Below are positions 1 through 11,630 of a DNA stretch of 64,000 bases, one piece after another. The position numbers and the translations under genes were made by a program. The notes beneath the pieces are model-generated. The model was not told where the DNA came from. It saw nothing but the letters and a program-made list of their open reading frames with translations, and did not search any database. Positions within the stretch are counted from its first letter, which is position 1, and the number at the start of each line of letters is the position of its first letter. Source of the stretch: Marsupella aquatica (lineage: Eukaryota; Marchantiophyta); the NCBI GenBank assembly GCA_973895155.1, contig OZ316892.1, forward strand, positions 22,692,001 to 22,756,000, in the 5' to 3' direction.

Positions 1-994
1 GACCTTGCAGCATAATTATTCAAAAAGACAAAGCTACAACACGGTGTAAAGCCACCATGGGAAGATTCCCAAAAGCAAAAGCGCACAAAATCTGTCTGGA
101 AATCTTTCGCACATGGGCTCAGTTTAAGAGACCAACCCAAAATAAAATGCTATTTAAAGTGAAATTTTCAACTTTCAGGTGGCACCAACAATCAATGTTT
201 ATGATTGGGGTGGAGGGTCCACGTCTCAAACTTTAGAATAATAGTTTGTGATTGGGCATCTATACAGAAGGCTTAAAGTTGGCTACAGCTTGGCAACGTT
301 GAGTGTTCAATGACCCAGTCATGTAATATGTAATGTAACTTTATAATATTATGCTGGGCTTCGGGTTGATGTCAACATTTCAAAACAAAATATAGAAATT
401 GAAAAGGACAAGAGAAAAGTGGAGTGGCAAACTATTGTAATCTGTCTTTTCCGTCCATGCATTTGGCCAGCCCCAAAATTAGGCGCATTCCCTTGTACAT
501 CGTAGTGCAATCCAGGTTTACACTATAAATAACCGTGGACTTGTTGACACAGTAGTAAAACAGGACAACAATCTTTTGCGGTTGCATTATTTACTGGAAT
601 TAAAATCAGTATATATTTTGTGCTGGTCATGTACACAGTGTATTCGGGCCTGCCTTTTGCATAAGGAATTCACCTACCATCTCACACCATGTGACACCCA
701 TTGATGCAGTGTTTTCTCTAGATGGATAACTCAGTTTGAAAATTAATCCCAAGGCTAATTAATACATGGTCGTGGACATCAAGCAAGTTGCCCACGGACT
801 GTCTGCCAACAACAATCAAATGCGATATATTAGGACGTCTCAAACATTGAGGTCAGTAAGGAAAACCTGGCCCTAAAGTACCAGTTTAGGTCTCCAGTCA
901 TGAGTCTGAGGACAAGCTTTTTTGTGTCTGTCTCTTTATTCTGGGAAAAAGTCTTTAATCCAGAGACAACACAAGATTCGAGACTCCCTATTGA

Positions 995-1068
995 ACCAAG
1001 TGTACCCATATAGTGCATGCTTGCATTCTTTACCAAGTGTACGCATATAGTGCATGCTTGCATTCGTT
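995..1068. repeat. 37-bp tandem duplication
   Basis: Two adjacent, nearly identical copies beginning accaagtgtac, at 995 and 1032, each containing atatagtgcatgcttgcatt. They differ by a base or two, so the duplication is fairly young. Confidence 0.85.
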
Positions 1069-1589
1069 CAGTCCTGAAATGTGTCTTTCAGTCATGGCAG
1101 TGGCTCTGAACTGTACACCCCCCTTTGCAAAAAGTTTCTTGGGGAACAAGAGGAGAGTGTTATTAACTTTTACCAGGACCATGGTCCCTACTAGAGTCCC
1201 TACCATAGCAAACTACAGTAAGGTCCAAATGCTCCAAGTCTGCTGACCCTGTTCTGTTGCCCGCTGCCCGCCAGCATTCGTTGTTGGGGTAGGTAGCTTT
1301 AAGCCCAGCCGTGCATCAGCGGTCAGTCATGCGGACCGTACTATGATGCTTGTAATCCTGTCGGGCACATTATTTTGTGACCCACAAATTTTCTTTCAGA
1401 AACAGAGATTCAGAAACCGAGAAAAGGTTTCCCCCTTCTTGGTATTAGGGGAGTTACACGGACCCTTTTTGGACCCATGTGAGCTTTATATATTTACTAG
1501 ATGGACACCAAAGTTTGCACCCCACCTGAGCCTTGAGGTTTTTGAATATGTTGTGTAAGGTCTATTGACTGTCTGGATTACCCATGGGG

Positions 1590-1637
1590 TCCATCAAATA
1601 ACACTTTTCATTTTAGGGTCTATCAAGTAAATGTTTC
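1590..1637. repeat. Dispersed repeat, copy 1 (partner at 14465-14512)
   Basis: The stretch beginning gggtccatcaaataacactt and ending tcaagtaaatgt recurs with a few changes at 14465-14512. This suggests two fragments of one unidentified dispersed repeat. No ends or target duplications were found. Confidence 0.6.
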
Positions 1638-2479
1638 AATGTGAGCTCGATGAAGGGACTATCTTAAACTTAACAAGGATTATACTGTTGCAGCGTATAC
1701 AAGAGCAAAACATGAGGGTATGAAGTTCATTAATATCATAGAACTTTGTTTTGCTCCAAAGCAACAAACCTACAATGTCTACTACCTCTACATATTAATT
1801 TTAAAATTTCCACCATAATAATATGTTTTACAATCTAGAAAAAATTCCATGTTTTGTTTATTTATATGGAATTATTTGGAAAAGAAGATTATTTGTTAAG
1901 CTCAAATAAAGGCACAAACCCCAGTGTTGGATGTGGGAGTGCAACTCAAACTGCAAACTGGTCCAAGCTCACATTGGGAGTACAAACCCATCAATCTCTT
2001 TGGAGAATGGTTGCTTTATGTGGAAAATGTGGAGGTAGAGTGACAGACTTGCAATGCTGAACCCTTATATCATTTATACCCCAGAGAATTTAGGGGCTGA
2101 GCAGCCAAGGATGCTTCTTGGTTGTTGTTTTGTTGCCATGGACTTTCTTTAGGACGCCATCTTGTAACAAAGGATGGCCTAGTAAATTGTATGACAGCAC
2201 TGTCTACTAAAATTTGTTCTCACATAGGTTGAGATAAGGTAAGTAGTAGAACGACAACTGATGCCACAAACACCAGGAAAACAGTGTGCAACACTTACAA
2301 GGCACTTTACAGTCAAAAGTGTCAAAAGTTTCTATGGGAGATTATTTGGAAGTTCCTAGAGAGTCCATCCAAGCTTCACAAACAACCTATAAGTCCATCC
2401 GAGCTTAAGGTTATGGGGGTAGAAAATGAGGTACGTTTTTATTTTTGATTTCTGTGAAAAACGACGATATGGTAACTTT

Positions 2480-3430
2480 ATTAAAAAGTAGTAAACCCCT
2501 CTATCCTTAGGTCAGAGAAATATTGGGTGGATGCCCGGTGTTTAACCCACACTGTGAGTACTTTATCTCTCACCTTTCTCTCCAGTGTCCACCTGGCACC
2601 GTTGCCCGAGGCAACAGAATAACTCGCCAATCCATTCCGGGCAGCTTGATTGTTACTGTATCCCGGGACCCGAAAAAAGGTCGTTGGGCAGGTTCGGCAC
2701 TTTTCGAAATTAAAACGGTTTTTAAAAATTACTACGGACCGACTCTGTCCCACAGATCACAGATCGACTAGATTCGATTCGACGGGCTGCCCGAGACAAT
2801 CCAATGCAGCCCCAAAAGTACGGTAAAGCGGTACAGTAGTGTGCCGTAAGGTGCCCACTACGCGACAAGAAGACATGGTGGGCGTCATTAAGTGAGCCCA
2901 GAAGGGACGGTTAAAGCGAGCCAGGGGTGGAGATGCCTTATTGAAAGGACAAGCAAATACGTGCGCAAACGACAAACGTACAGGGCTGCTCGATGGCGTG
3001 GGCTGCAGTGCTGTTATTATTACGTTTCTTTCTTCCCTTTTTCTTCCGGGGATCAAGTATTCATTCTGCAGCGACTCGTGCGCTTTTATTATTTGCTGCC
3101 CGCACCATATTTCCATTTCATGTTCATCTCCGTGAATGTCTCCTAGATTCCGTTCCATTTCTCGCTGCCCGCCACTCCACTCCACTCCACTCCACACTTC
3201 TTTTCTTTTTAACTCCTCTCCGTCCCGTCCCGTCCCGTTCCGGTCCGGTCAGCGATGAGTTTGCTCATACTAAAAAAGTGCTTGCCTGCGTGAGTTAATG
3301 CCCGCGGGCAGCCTAGTTCCAGCAGCCCGTACTCGACTACTCGACTACTCGAAATTAATGTGTTAACGTAATCCCAGGAAAAGGAAACAGAACGAAAATA
3401 AAAAATGTAATCCCAGCCTAGCCTAGCCCC
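2480..3430. other. CpG-rich block, no gene assigned
   Basis: Much richer in CG dinucleotides than the surrounding AT-rich DNA. It contains short simple runs (cactc repeats near 3175-3195 and gtccc repeats near 3222-3240). The open frames of up to 146 codons lie on both strands over the same bases and show no recognisable domain, so they look like by-products of GC content. It could be an unmethylated promoter region or a recently inserted repeat. Confidence 0.4.
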
Positions 3431-3584
3431 ATCTAAAAGAATTTATTAGTGCATATATATATAATTTCATTGCGTTGGAATGAGGAATGGGAGTACGGAT
3501 GTACAGTAAGGGCCCCTAGTATTACATCACCAACCAGCACTTTTTCACAGAATGCATTTTCCTATAACTGCACAAGATATCATT

Positions 3585-3849
3585 TATGTACTTATCACTC
3601 GAGTGAAATTATATAATGTGCTCATGAGAAACTTCCAAATACTTATCTAGGGGATGAACTATGTCATAAGTGGGCATATCATTTATTTTATGCACTTATT
3701 CATATGGGAATGGTATGCCTTATCTAATAAATTCATGTGAAATCAGCAAGCACTTATTCAAGGACTGCAGTGTGCTATAAGTGCATAGTATATAATTAAT
3801 GCACTTATTCATATGTGTATGGTGTGCTCCATCTAATAAATTCATAAGA
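3585..3849. repeat. ~109-bp tandem repeat, left part
   Basis: Degenerate tandem units with a landmark gcacttattcatatg at 3692 and 3801 (spacing 109) and a weaker unit near 3587. The third clear landmark is at 6898, beyond the copia element. If the element and one 5-bp target copy are removed, the spacing from 3801 to that landmark is 108, so the element split one unit. Confidence 0.75.
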
Positions 3850-4191
3850 TGTTGAGTATAGATGACATTCGCAACGGCAAGTCCATGAACCATCCAATGC
3901 ACAATAGTCGACACATAAAAATACGTGGTTCACCTCCACATGAGGCTACGTCCACGGGAACACACAAGAGCTTTACTGCACTCTAGCCACCGGCCATACC
4001 AAGCATCCACAGCACAAGCTCTCTCTATCTCTCAACTAGCTCCTTAACAATGAGCCTAAGTTCCACCAGGGTCTGGCATCAGCCCTGGCTTTATGCACAA
4101 TAGCACTAGCGCTAACATTAGCTAAGTCCTAACCCGAGTTAGACTAACTGTGGTTAGCTCATGAGTCACAAGACTAGAGCAATATCTAACA
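3850..4191 (-). repeat. 3' LTR of the copia element
   Basis: 342 bp, beginning tgttgagtatagatgac and ending caatatctaaca on the plus strand. It aligns end to end with 6490-6833. It follows the purine tract on the coding strand, so it is the 3' LTR. Confidence 0.93.
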
Positions 4192-4203
4192 AACTCCCCC
4201 TTG
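4192..4203 (-). other. Polypurine tract of the copia element
   Basis: On the minus strand this reads caagggggagtt, directly before the TGTTAG start of the 3' LTR. This is where plus-strand synthesis is primed in LTR retrotransposons. Confidence 0.8.
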
Positions 4204-4386
4204 ACTCTTGTCTTGGGGACTGGACTAAATGCTACCATATAGAATCCTCAGCGGGAAGTTCTAGACAATCATCAAACCAGGTCTCCCCCTAAAAACCACA
4301 AGGGTTAACTAGAACTAAGCCGTAGCCTAACAGGAATGAGTAATCCATATACAAATAGTCACACATTGTTAAATACTCTACTTGCA

Positions 4387-5934
4387 CTACAACTGCAAAA
4401 CCTGCAAAGTAACACGGTGTCTTGAGAAACTTTCCAAAGGAATCACTTTGGTAAAAACATCAACGGGATTAAGCTTTCCATCAATCTTGACTAGCTCAAA
4501 AGTTTTATCAGACACTGCTTGCCTGATAAAATGGTACCTGATATCAATGTGCTTCACCCTGCTATTCATCACCTGGTTAGCAGCCAAGTGAAGAGCACTT
4601 TGACTATCACAGTTTAGAGTCATTTTTCCATGCTCTAAACCCATCTCCGCGATCAACTTATCCAACCAAATTGTTTCCTTTGCAGCTTCTGCTGCTGCAA
4701 CATACTATGTTTCTGTAGTAGACTGAGAAATGCACTTTTGCAAGGTAGATTTCCAACTGATACATCCTCCTCCAAGAGTGTATACAAACCCAGTTGTAGA
4801 CCTCCTTGTATCCAGACAGCCTCCATAGTCAGAATCTACATAGCCAACTAACGTTCTATCTGATCTAGCATCAAATAGTAATCCATAGTCCTATGTTCCC
4901 TTCACATACTTGAGAATCCATTTCACAGCTTCCCAATGTACCTTCCTTGGATTTGACATGAATCTACTAACCTTGCCCACCGATAGGGCCAAGTCAGGCC
5001 TAGTACAAGTCACCAAATACATCAGACTGCCTACTGCCTTCTCATAAGGAATCTTAGCCATCAGACCTTTCTCCACAGCATCCGTAGGAGAGAAAACCGA
5101 TGATAACTTGAAATATGAAGCTAAAGGAATACTCACTAGCTTGCAGTTCTTCATGTTGAATCGTGCAAATATTTTCCTTGCATACTGGCTTTGACTCAAA
5201 CACAATTGTCCAGTATCAGAGTTCCTAAAAATCTCCATCCCTAAGATCCTCTTGGCCTTACCAAGATCCTTCATCCTGAATTCAACACTCAATTTTTCCT
5301 TGAGACTGTCAACCTCAGATTGATCTTTAGCCACAATCAACATGTCATCCACATAGATAACCAGAATGATGAAACCAAATACATCATTCTTGACTGATTT
5401 TGTATACACACAAGGATCATACACCATCCTTGTAAAACCTTGAGCAAGCATGAAATCATCAAACCGTTTGTTCCATTGTGTGGGAGATTGCTTCAATCCA
5501 TACAAAGACTTAAGTAATCTGCAAACTAAGTTCTCTTGGCCCTTCTTCATAAAGCCTAGTGGTTGTCTCATGAAGATCAACTCTTCCAAGTTGCCATAGA
5601 GAAAAGCAGTAACAACATCCATCTGATCCATCTGATCCATCACCAGACCAAAAAACACAACAAGCTGACACAAGATCCGAATTGTGGAATACTTAGCCAC
5701 CGGTGAAAAGACCTCATTGTAGTCCATTCCTTTCTCCTGAGTGAACCCCTTGGCAACAAGCCTTGCCTTGTAGATCTTGTCTCCCCCTTCTAAAAGACTC
5801 TCCTTCAACTTGTAAATCCACTTGCTGTGATTACACGAGTGAAAGTGACCGCCACCGACGGGAAAACTTGCCGAATTGCATCGGCACAGTTTGCAACTCC
5901 AACACTGTAAAGACTTCCGCCGCGTCGCCTTCAC
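4387..5934 (-). pseudogene. Copia reverse transcriptase-RNase H, broken
   Basis: The minus strand encodes the C-terminal half of a copia polyprotein. In order: KARLVAKGFTQ and FSPV motifs, the finger region, LYGLKQSPTQW, the catalytic YVDD (in ILVIYVDDMLI), SLMYL and TRPDL, then the RNase H part with SALHLAANQV and an HIDIRYHFIR motif. Two in-frame stops interrupt it, one after KYVKGT (end of the long frame at 4891) and one before YVAAAEA, so no full protein can be made. The usual MDVKTAFL motif is preceded by a duplicated Met-Asp-Gln unit (MDQMDQMDV) caused by a 9-base tandem duplication near 5620-5640. Everything upstream of the palm domain is deleted. Confidence 0.92.
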
Positions 5935-6475
5935 TCTACGTCAAGTGCCAATCCCGGGCTCAAAATGACCGTTTCGCCGCAATCAATCCGTTGAGCCGTG
6001 GCACTTCGCGTCTATTCCACCGAGTCAGACGTCACGAAGAGAAACCCGGTTCAGATGAGAACAAGCTCCATGGCTTGTGAAAAAACCTGAACGCCTCCTC
6101 CACTCGTCATGACGCACTCGGTAACAACTCGGCAGTAATCCAGCTACCGAAATGACCAGCTCGCTTCAATCTTCAACTTGAGCAATAATGTGCGATCCCT
6201 CCTGCACCGCACTGCTCACAACGTTGAAAAATGCGATCTCTGGTCTCTTCCCCGAAATACCGTCGAACACGAATAAAACCTGAACGATGCAAACTTTGAT
6301 TCCTCCGCACCACGGATACCGATCAGCGAGTTCTAACCACCGTTAGAAAGCCCTCTCACTAACCTATCCGCTCAGCCACACACATTCGAGTTTCATGCGA
6401 CAAAACTCTGAATGTACCATCGACAATGAACGTTGGAAAACCCGTCACGAAAAAACCTCGTTACCTCCCAGGCAT
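5935..6475 (-). other. Leader of the copia element
   Basis: Non-coding sequence between the primer-binding site and the truncated coding region. It is richer in CG than its surroundings. The frame through it contains stops and no Gag motif such as a CCHC knuckle, so I read it as untranslated leader up to a deletion junction. Confidence 0.6.
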
Positions 6476-6487
6476 GCTCTGATACCA
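6476..6487 (-). other. Primer-binding site, initiator tRNA-Met type
   Basis: The minus strand reads tggtatcagagc two bases inside the 5' LTR. This is the standard complement of the plant initiator tRNA-Met 3' end used by copia elements. Confidence 0.9.
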
Positions 6488-6489
6488 CT

Positions 6490-6833
6490 TGTTGAGCATA
6501 GACGACATTGGCAACGGCAAGCCCATGAACCATCCAACGCACAATAGTCGACACACAGAGATACGTGGTTCACCTCCACATGAGGCTACGTCCACGGGAA
6601 CACACAAGAGCTTTACTGCACTCTAGGCCGACCGGCCATACCAAGCATCCACAGCACAAGCTCTCTCTATCTCTCAATTAGCTCCATAACAATGAGCCTA
6701 AGTTCCACCAGGGTATGGCATCAGCCCTGGCTTTATGCACAACAACACTAGCGCTAACATTAGTTAAGTCCTAACCCGAGTTAGACTAACTGTGGTTAGC
6801 TCATGAGTCACAAGACTAGAGCAATATCTAACA
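6490..6833 (-). repeat. 5' LTR of the copia element
   Basis: 344 bp, from tgttgagcatagacgac to caatatctaaca. It would carry the promoter of the element. Many of its differences from the 3' LTR are C/T or G/A changes. Confidence 0.93.
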
Positions 6834-7010
6834 TAGGAAACCAGCAACCACGATTCCATGGACTCCATTGTGCTCTACGTTGTGGGCTTTTATTTATGCA
6901 CTTCTTCATATGTGTGTATCTATATCTAGTAAGTTTGTAAGAAATTGGTTGTGCATTTCCCTGTTGTCTTGTCAGCTCACACACATACTCCTCAGACCTC
7001 AAGCCCTCAT
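6834..7010. repeat. ~109-bp tandem repeat, right part
   Basis: This continues the repeat interrupted by the copia element. The sequence aaaccagcaa after the LTR matches aaatcagcaa inside the unit at about 3740, and gcacttcttcatatgtg at 6898 starts the next unit. Confidence 0.7.
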
Positions 7011-8403
7011 ATTGCACTATTCAACTGGATATGTGTATGAACCTAGTTGTGTAGTGTAGTTGTTTACTGTTCTTATCAATAAAAACTTCTTATGTAGGTA
7101 CTGCAGCAATTGATAAGTGCATGTGTTCACTTATAAACAGAAATACATTTATATATTGTCGTTTAGTGCACTTACATACTCTGCACTTAGAAACTGTTCA
7201 GTGTATTAGAGATCTCCTCTTGTGTTCTAATTCATCCACCAAAGCCCCAATTAATCAGATGGAGAGTAAATTTGCCCATTGTCTTCCCTCATTGGTATGG
7301 GTATCCATAATAATTGAGACTTTGGCAACATCCCAATAATGGACCCCATTCTTAGCAAGAGGGTTCTCAAAACCATCCCACTATTCAGACCTCCATTCTC
7401 ATCTATGGCAGAGAAGAAACACTCAGATCCCATTTTTGTAATACAAAGAGACACAAAAGGTGATTCAAGGAATAGGGGGTCAAATTCGGGGCTTTCCAGT
7501 GGGGTTGTGAATTGTCAATGCCTTCACATAAACCTCTAGTTTTATTGCTTGGGAGCAGCAGCCACCAAACCGATGGAGATGCTCTAAAGGGAAAATGTAA
7601 TTCCAGCCCATTAGAGGTCAGCTTCCAATTCAGAGCTGTTACTCTTCTCCCTGTTGCAAACCTTTCACTAATTTCGCTCGTTATCCTCCTCCCTGACGAC
7701 TCATACAGCAATCCTTCTCTCGTCTCCATGTTCGAGTCTTGCTATTAAAGAAGCCTGACGGATGGAATGGTGGAGGAGTGGAGAAGATCTTTGAGAAGGA
7801 TCAGGATGGAAAATGTGGGCAACAATAGCAGACAACCCGTTCTTCAGTAATGAAAGCTCCACTGTACCGTCAGGATTTCAATTCTGTGCTTTGAAGATTT
7901 TCATGACTGTCATGCGCAAGAAAGATGTCATCACTCCTACACTTCATCCATTCTGCATCTCTGCTACTCCACTACAGTACTTCGTGGACCGAGGTCGATG
8001 ACGAGATGGACCAAGATACACACAGTACAGGATATTGAATGAATCAATGGATCCGAAGAATGAATATCTGCCACCCCTACATTACACTAGCAGTAGCCGT
8101 AGCAGTAGTCCTGGTCCTCATGCCCCTGCTGCTGTTGCTACTGCTCTAGTGCTGTACACTGTAGTAGTCGTAGCATTACTGTTCCTTCTTGTAGTATGTT
8201 GGAGTTTGGAAGATTGCTCGCTCTAACGTGCAACGTCCCGATTGATTGAGGCGGACAGCTCGCCAGCCATCTCACTGAATGGTTGGGCATGATGGGTCCT
8301 ACGCAGAGCATTTGAGAGGATCCGATCTGATTTACTTTGCTTCTATATAACTTAATCAATTAAAGAAGCGAGAGGAAGACCACGGGCTGAGTGAGTGAGT
8401 GAT

Positions 8404-8432
8404 GGGCTGGCTGGCTGGCTGGCTGGCTGGCT
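8404..8432. repeat. (GGCT)n microsatellite
   Basis: About seven consecutive ggct units inside a GC-rich stretch. Confidence 0.85.
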
Positions 8433-9321
8433 CACCGGCTGGATCTGATGAGCTATGAGTACCGTCATTCGTGCATGCCAGTCAGTGAGGGAGTGAGGCG
8501 AAGTAGCGAACGAGTCAAGCAAGCGTGCATGCGCAGCAGCAGCTCTGCCATGCATGGAGACGGCCAAAAGCAAAGGCAGGCAACGAAGCATGAACGGGCC
8601 TACTGTTGTTGCTGTTGTAGGCAGCACCACAACAACAGCAACAACAACGGCACCACCGGTACGTTAGGTCTCGTCTCGCTTGGCCTTATCAGCCCTGCTG
8701 CCCTGCAGATGCTCATGAGCTTTCATTGCAGTCCATTGCTGCACTCAATTTCAATCCTGCTTTGTTCCGAAACGTAGCGACAAGATGAGCGAGAGTCCAC
8801 GCACTACTGCTGTACCGTCTGATCTGTGTACGTTCCCTGCCAATCCGCCCGAATCGAAATGATTTGATTTCGATTTCGAGGATATCATGCCTTACGTCGG
8901 TCTTCACTACCTTCTTCAACCACGACTATTCTCCTGATGAGAAGAAAGTGCTGATTTCGATTTCGATGATTACGTAGTTCTTTGCTAACTGCTTCGACCA
9001 CGACTATTGTCCCCGCTATTGTCCTGGTGAGAAGAAAAGTTGTCGCTCTTTATTAAATGGAATTCACTGAAATCTTCTTTGAGGCAAAAAGGAAAAATGT
9101 TGTTGCGATCCATGTGTACACGTCTCGTGATGCGGTACCTTGTTAGGAAATTGTAATGTCTCTACTCTAAAGTAGTCTTTTCGATCACTGGAGTGCTCAT
9201 TTCGCTCATTTCGCTCATTTCGCAAGAAAGGCAAATTCCACAAAATATGTATCAAATGTCACTTCTGAAATAGAAAATAGTGAAGTTTGGACAAGCTCGA
9301 GATAAGTAAAGCGTTTCTTGC

Positions 9322-9490
9322 AAGAGAGTATGAATATTTATCATCGAAGCCATGGTCTCCTTATGAAGCTTGAACTGTGCACTTCACTAAATTTTGTGAA
9401 GTTTGAAATACAACTAATGGGATTTGGAAAAGAATGAGAATATCTATCTTGGAACACCATGGTCAACTAATGAAACTCAAATTATGAACC
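9322..9490. repeat. Imperfect tandem duplication, ~110 bp
   Basis: The motif series gagtatgaatatttatc...ccatggtctccttatgaa...gaactgtgcacttcac at about 9327 recurs in diverged form at about 9434 as gagaatatctatc...ccatggtcaactaatgaa...tatgaacctcac. Confidence 0.6.
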
Positions 9491-9672
9491 TCACTTGGTG
9501 CGCACAATGAAGACTGCTACCGCTGGCTCTGCTTGCTACAATGGCTAATGTAGAGAAAACTCAACTCTCGAGCACCAAAGGTAGCATTTGGATAGCAATT
9601 GGAAATGTGAAGACATATTCTTTTCATGTCTTGTCTTTGCAGTAATGGGCAACATAGAACGGTCAATGAGTT

Positions 9673-9789
9673 TCACAGGAATGTGCATCCAAAATCTCCT
9701 CTAAACCACCAGACATCAAATGCTCATTTATGTTCTTCCAAATATGTTCGTACTTGTTCAATAGTGGCCTTAGCATTTTCCAAGTCATC
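9673..9789 (-). pseudogene. Possible exon remnant, unrecognised
   Basis: The minus strand holds a coding-looking stretch of about 38 codons (DDLENAKATIEQVRTYLEEH, then one stop, then AFDVWWFRGDFGCTF and a stop). The amino-acid mix looks like a folded protein and the internal stop like a single change. I do not recognise the family, and neither neighbouring frame extends it. It may be a fragment of a transposon protein or a dead exon. Confidence 0.2.
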
Positions 9790-9964
9790 ATTTCATTCTA
9801 AAAATGTAAGCCCCTTGGACTTTGTAGAGACTTTACAAAATGCCCGGATGAAACCAAGAAAACCTAGCTGAACCTCACTAAAAACTTTCTCCTACTCAGA
9901 TGGTACTTGGAAGTGTGGGGTTTGGTCTCGTCTCCCCCTCCCCCACTCTTTTACCCCACCTCTT

Positions 9965-11454
9965 GGTATACCCATTTGGCTCGAGGGCATTAGAGTCCTT
10001 GGGGTGCCTTTCGGGGGTGCGGTCTTTGCGCAAGATTTTCTCCTAGCGGCCCTGTCCCAGGACGTTTTGCATATTGACCAGTTGGCGTCCTTGGGGGATG
10101 CCCAGATCTCTTTTTTGATCCTGGTCCTATGTTTTGTTCGGCGTCCTTCCTATCATCTCCGGACAGTCCCTCCTACCGCGATGTTCCTGTCCTTACTCTC
10201 TTCATTTGACACCACTATGATGAGAGTCTTTGGTCACCTCATTGGTCCGGGAGCCCTTGATGGAGAGGATGGTTCTTTTGCGGCTAGGCAGGCTGCGTTC
10301 CCCCATCGGGAGGTGGTATGGGGGTGGCCTCGGCAGTGGACACTGCCCCTTGCGCGTTTCTTGGTAGTTGGGCGCAGGTGGCCCCTGCCTTGGCCTCACG
10401 TTTCATTGTGGACCTTCAGCCTATCCTCTCTGACTCGGTCATGGGAGTGGAGAACGGAGCTCTCCCTTTTCAGGTCCAGTTTCGTCATGCACGGTCATTA
10501 TTGCCAGAGGACGTGCAGAGCGTGGTCCCTGCTTTCGAGGGAGTTGTTTTGGACAGCCCGGATCGAGTCCAACAGGTGATTTCTGATCGCATGCACCGAC
10601 ACACCCTTTCCAACATGCTTTCTGAGGCACCCTCAGATTTGGTACGGGCACGTCTTTTATCCGGTTCGGGCGCTGGTTCGGGGGCTTGGCTATCGGCGAG
10701 TCCTCTTTGGGCCCCCTTTCGTATGAGTTCTTTTATTTTTACCACATCCACGCACCTTCGGTTGGGTCTTCCTCACCCTTGCCTCTTGGGTCAGCCCACT
10801 TGCGTCTGTGGAGCGCCCCTTGATGGGCAAGGCATTCTCATTCTCAGGTGCGGTCATGGTAGTGAGAGGACTGCGACACACGACAACATTCGGGACGTGG
10901 TGGCGGCCATTGCCCGTGATTCTGTTTACCATGTCATGATGGAGCAGAGACATGTGTTACCTCCACGGGATGGGGTTTCTGATCGTCGTCGAGCAAATTT
11001 GGTATTCTCTCGCGCTGGTGTTCGTGCCCTTGGGGATGTCGTTGTTGCTGATCCGACTAGTGGGGCCAACATGGCTTCGGCGGCTCATGTACCAGGCCAT
11101 GCCGCCGGGAGGGCAGCTCGGCTGAAGGAGGAGGCCTATGTTGTGCGGTACCCCGGGGACCTCTTCTATCCGTTTGCCGTGGAGGTCTTTGGGGCGCTAC
11201 ACCCAACCTTTGACCGTTTTCTTCGCTCTTGCGCAGTTCAGTACGTCGAGCGGAGGCCCTATCCCCCTGTGTCTGTCATCACCGCATTCTTTAGACAGAG
11301 GGTGTCTGTTGCACTTCAGCGGGCACAGGCGTTCACTATTTTTCGTAGGGGGGAGGCTGTTGGTCTTAGGGCCGCTAGTAGGATTCCTTTGCTGGGACCC
11401 CCCATGCAGTTCACACCGGAGCTTTACCAGGCTCTCCAGTTTGCTGATAGGTAG
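9965..11454 (+). pseudogene. 3' end of non-LTR-type reverse transcriptase ORF, frameshifted
   Basis: The C-terminal part of a long retroelement ORF. The first section (to about 10310) has RVLGVPFGG, an FVRRPSYHLRTVPP stretch and a Phe-Asp-Thr segment that in this family follow the palm and thumb domains. A frameshift near 10310 moves the reading to a second frame, open to 11454. That part carries a Cys/His cluster (CVCGAPLDG...RCGHG...HDNIRD) and then a segment with the spacing of a PD-(D/E)XK nuclease: GDVVVADP, a later FAVEVFG, and HPTFDRF. The reverse transcriptase core and 5' end are absent, as expected for a 5'-truncated insertion. Assignment rests on family memory of long RT proteins with this tail; the nuclease reading is an inference. 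Confidence 0.65.
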
Positions 11455-11576
11455 GCGTTTGGGTTCCTGTCTTTGGGTTTGCTTTTCTTGCACCCGTGGT
11501 GGTCTCCCCCCTTGATTGGGTCTTTTGCCTGAGGGATCATGTCTCCCGGTTCGGCGCCCTCTATTTTTTGGCAGTT

Positions 11577-11578
<2 letters not shown>

Positions 11579-11625
<47 letters not shown>
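11579..11625. repeat. (TA)n microsatellite
   Basis: An uninterrupted ta repeat of about 46 bases. It lies 125 bp after the retroelement stop codon and may be its 3' tail or a later slippage tract. A run of C follows at about 11673. Confidence 0.9.

Positions 11626-11630
<5 letters not shown>

Larger units (their letters stand above)
1..2479. other. Intergenic, no gene recognised
   Basis: AT-rich sequence with only short, unconvincing open frames on both strands. I see no conserved domain and no convincing exon with splice sites. It holds a 37-bp tandem duplication (995-1068) and a ~48-bp stretch at 1590-1637 that is closely repeated at 14465-14512. Confidence 0.6.
3850..6833 (-). mobile_element. 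Ty1/copia LTR retrotransposon, internally deleted
   Basis: A complete LTR-to-LTR element of about 2.98 kb on the minus strand. It has two 342-344 bp LTRs starting TGTT and ending AACA, a primer-binding site for initiator tRNA-Met next to the 5' LTR, and a purine tract next to the 3' LTR. The flanks taaga (3845-3849) and tagga (6834-6838) are a probable 5-bp target duplication with one mismatch. Inside there is only a leader (about 5935-6475) and a decayed reverse transcriptase-RNase H frame. Gag, protease and integrase are missing, so this copy is non-autonomous. The leader joins the coding region abruptly near 5830-5930, the likely deletion junction. The LTRs differ by about 14 substitutions and a 2-base indel by eye, so the insertion is not recent. 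Confidence 0.93.
7011..9672. other. Intergenic, no gene recognised; simple repeats
   Basis: Open frames are short and overlap on both strands. The stretch 8090-8180 is rich in GTAG/GCTG triplets that give a spurious Ser/Val-rich frame. There is a (GGCT)n run near 8404-8432, a 9-bp gctcatttc repeat (three copies from 9195), a roughly 100-bp imperfect duplication between 8860 and 9035 (gatttcgatttcga and ccacgactattgtcc motifs), and another of about 110 bp between 9322 and 9490. Confidence 0.5.
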
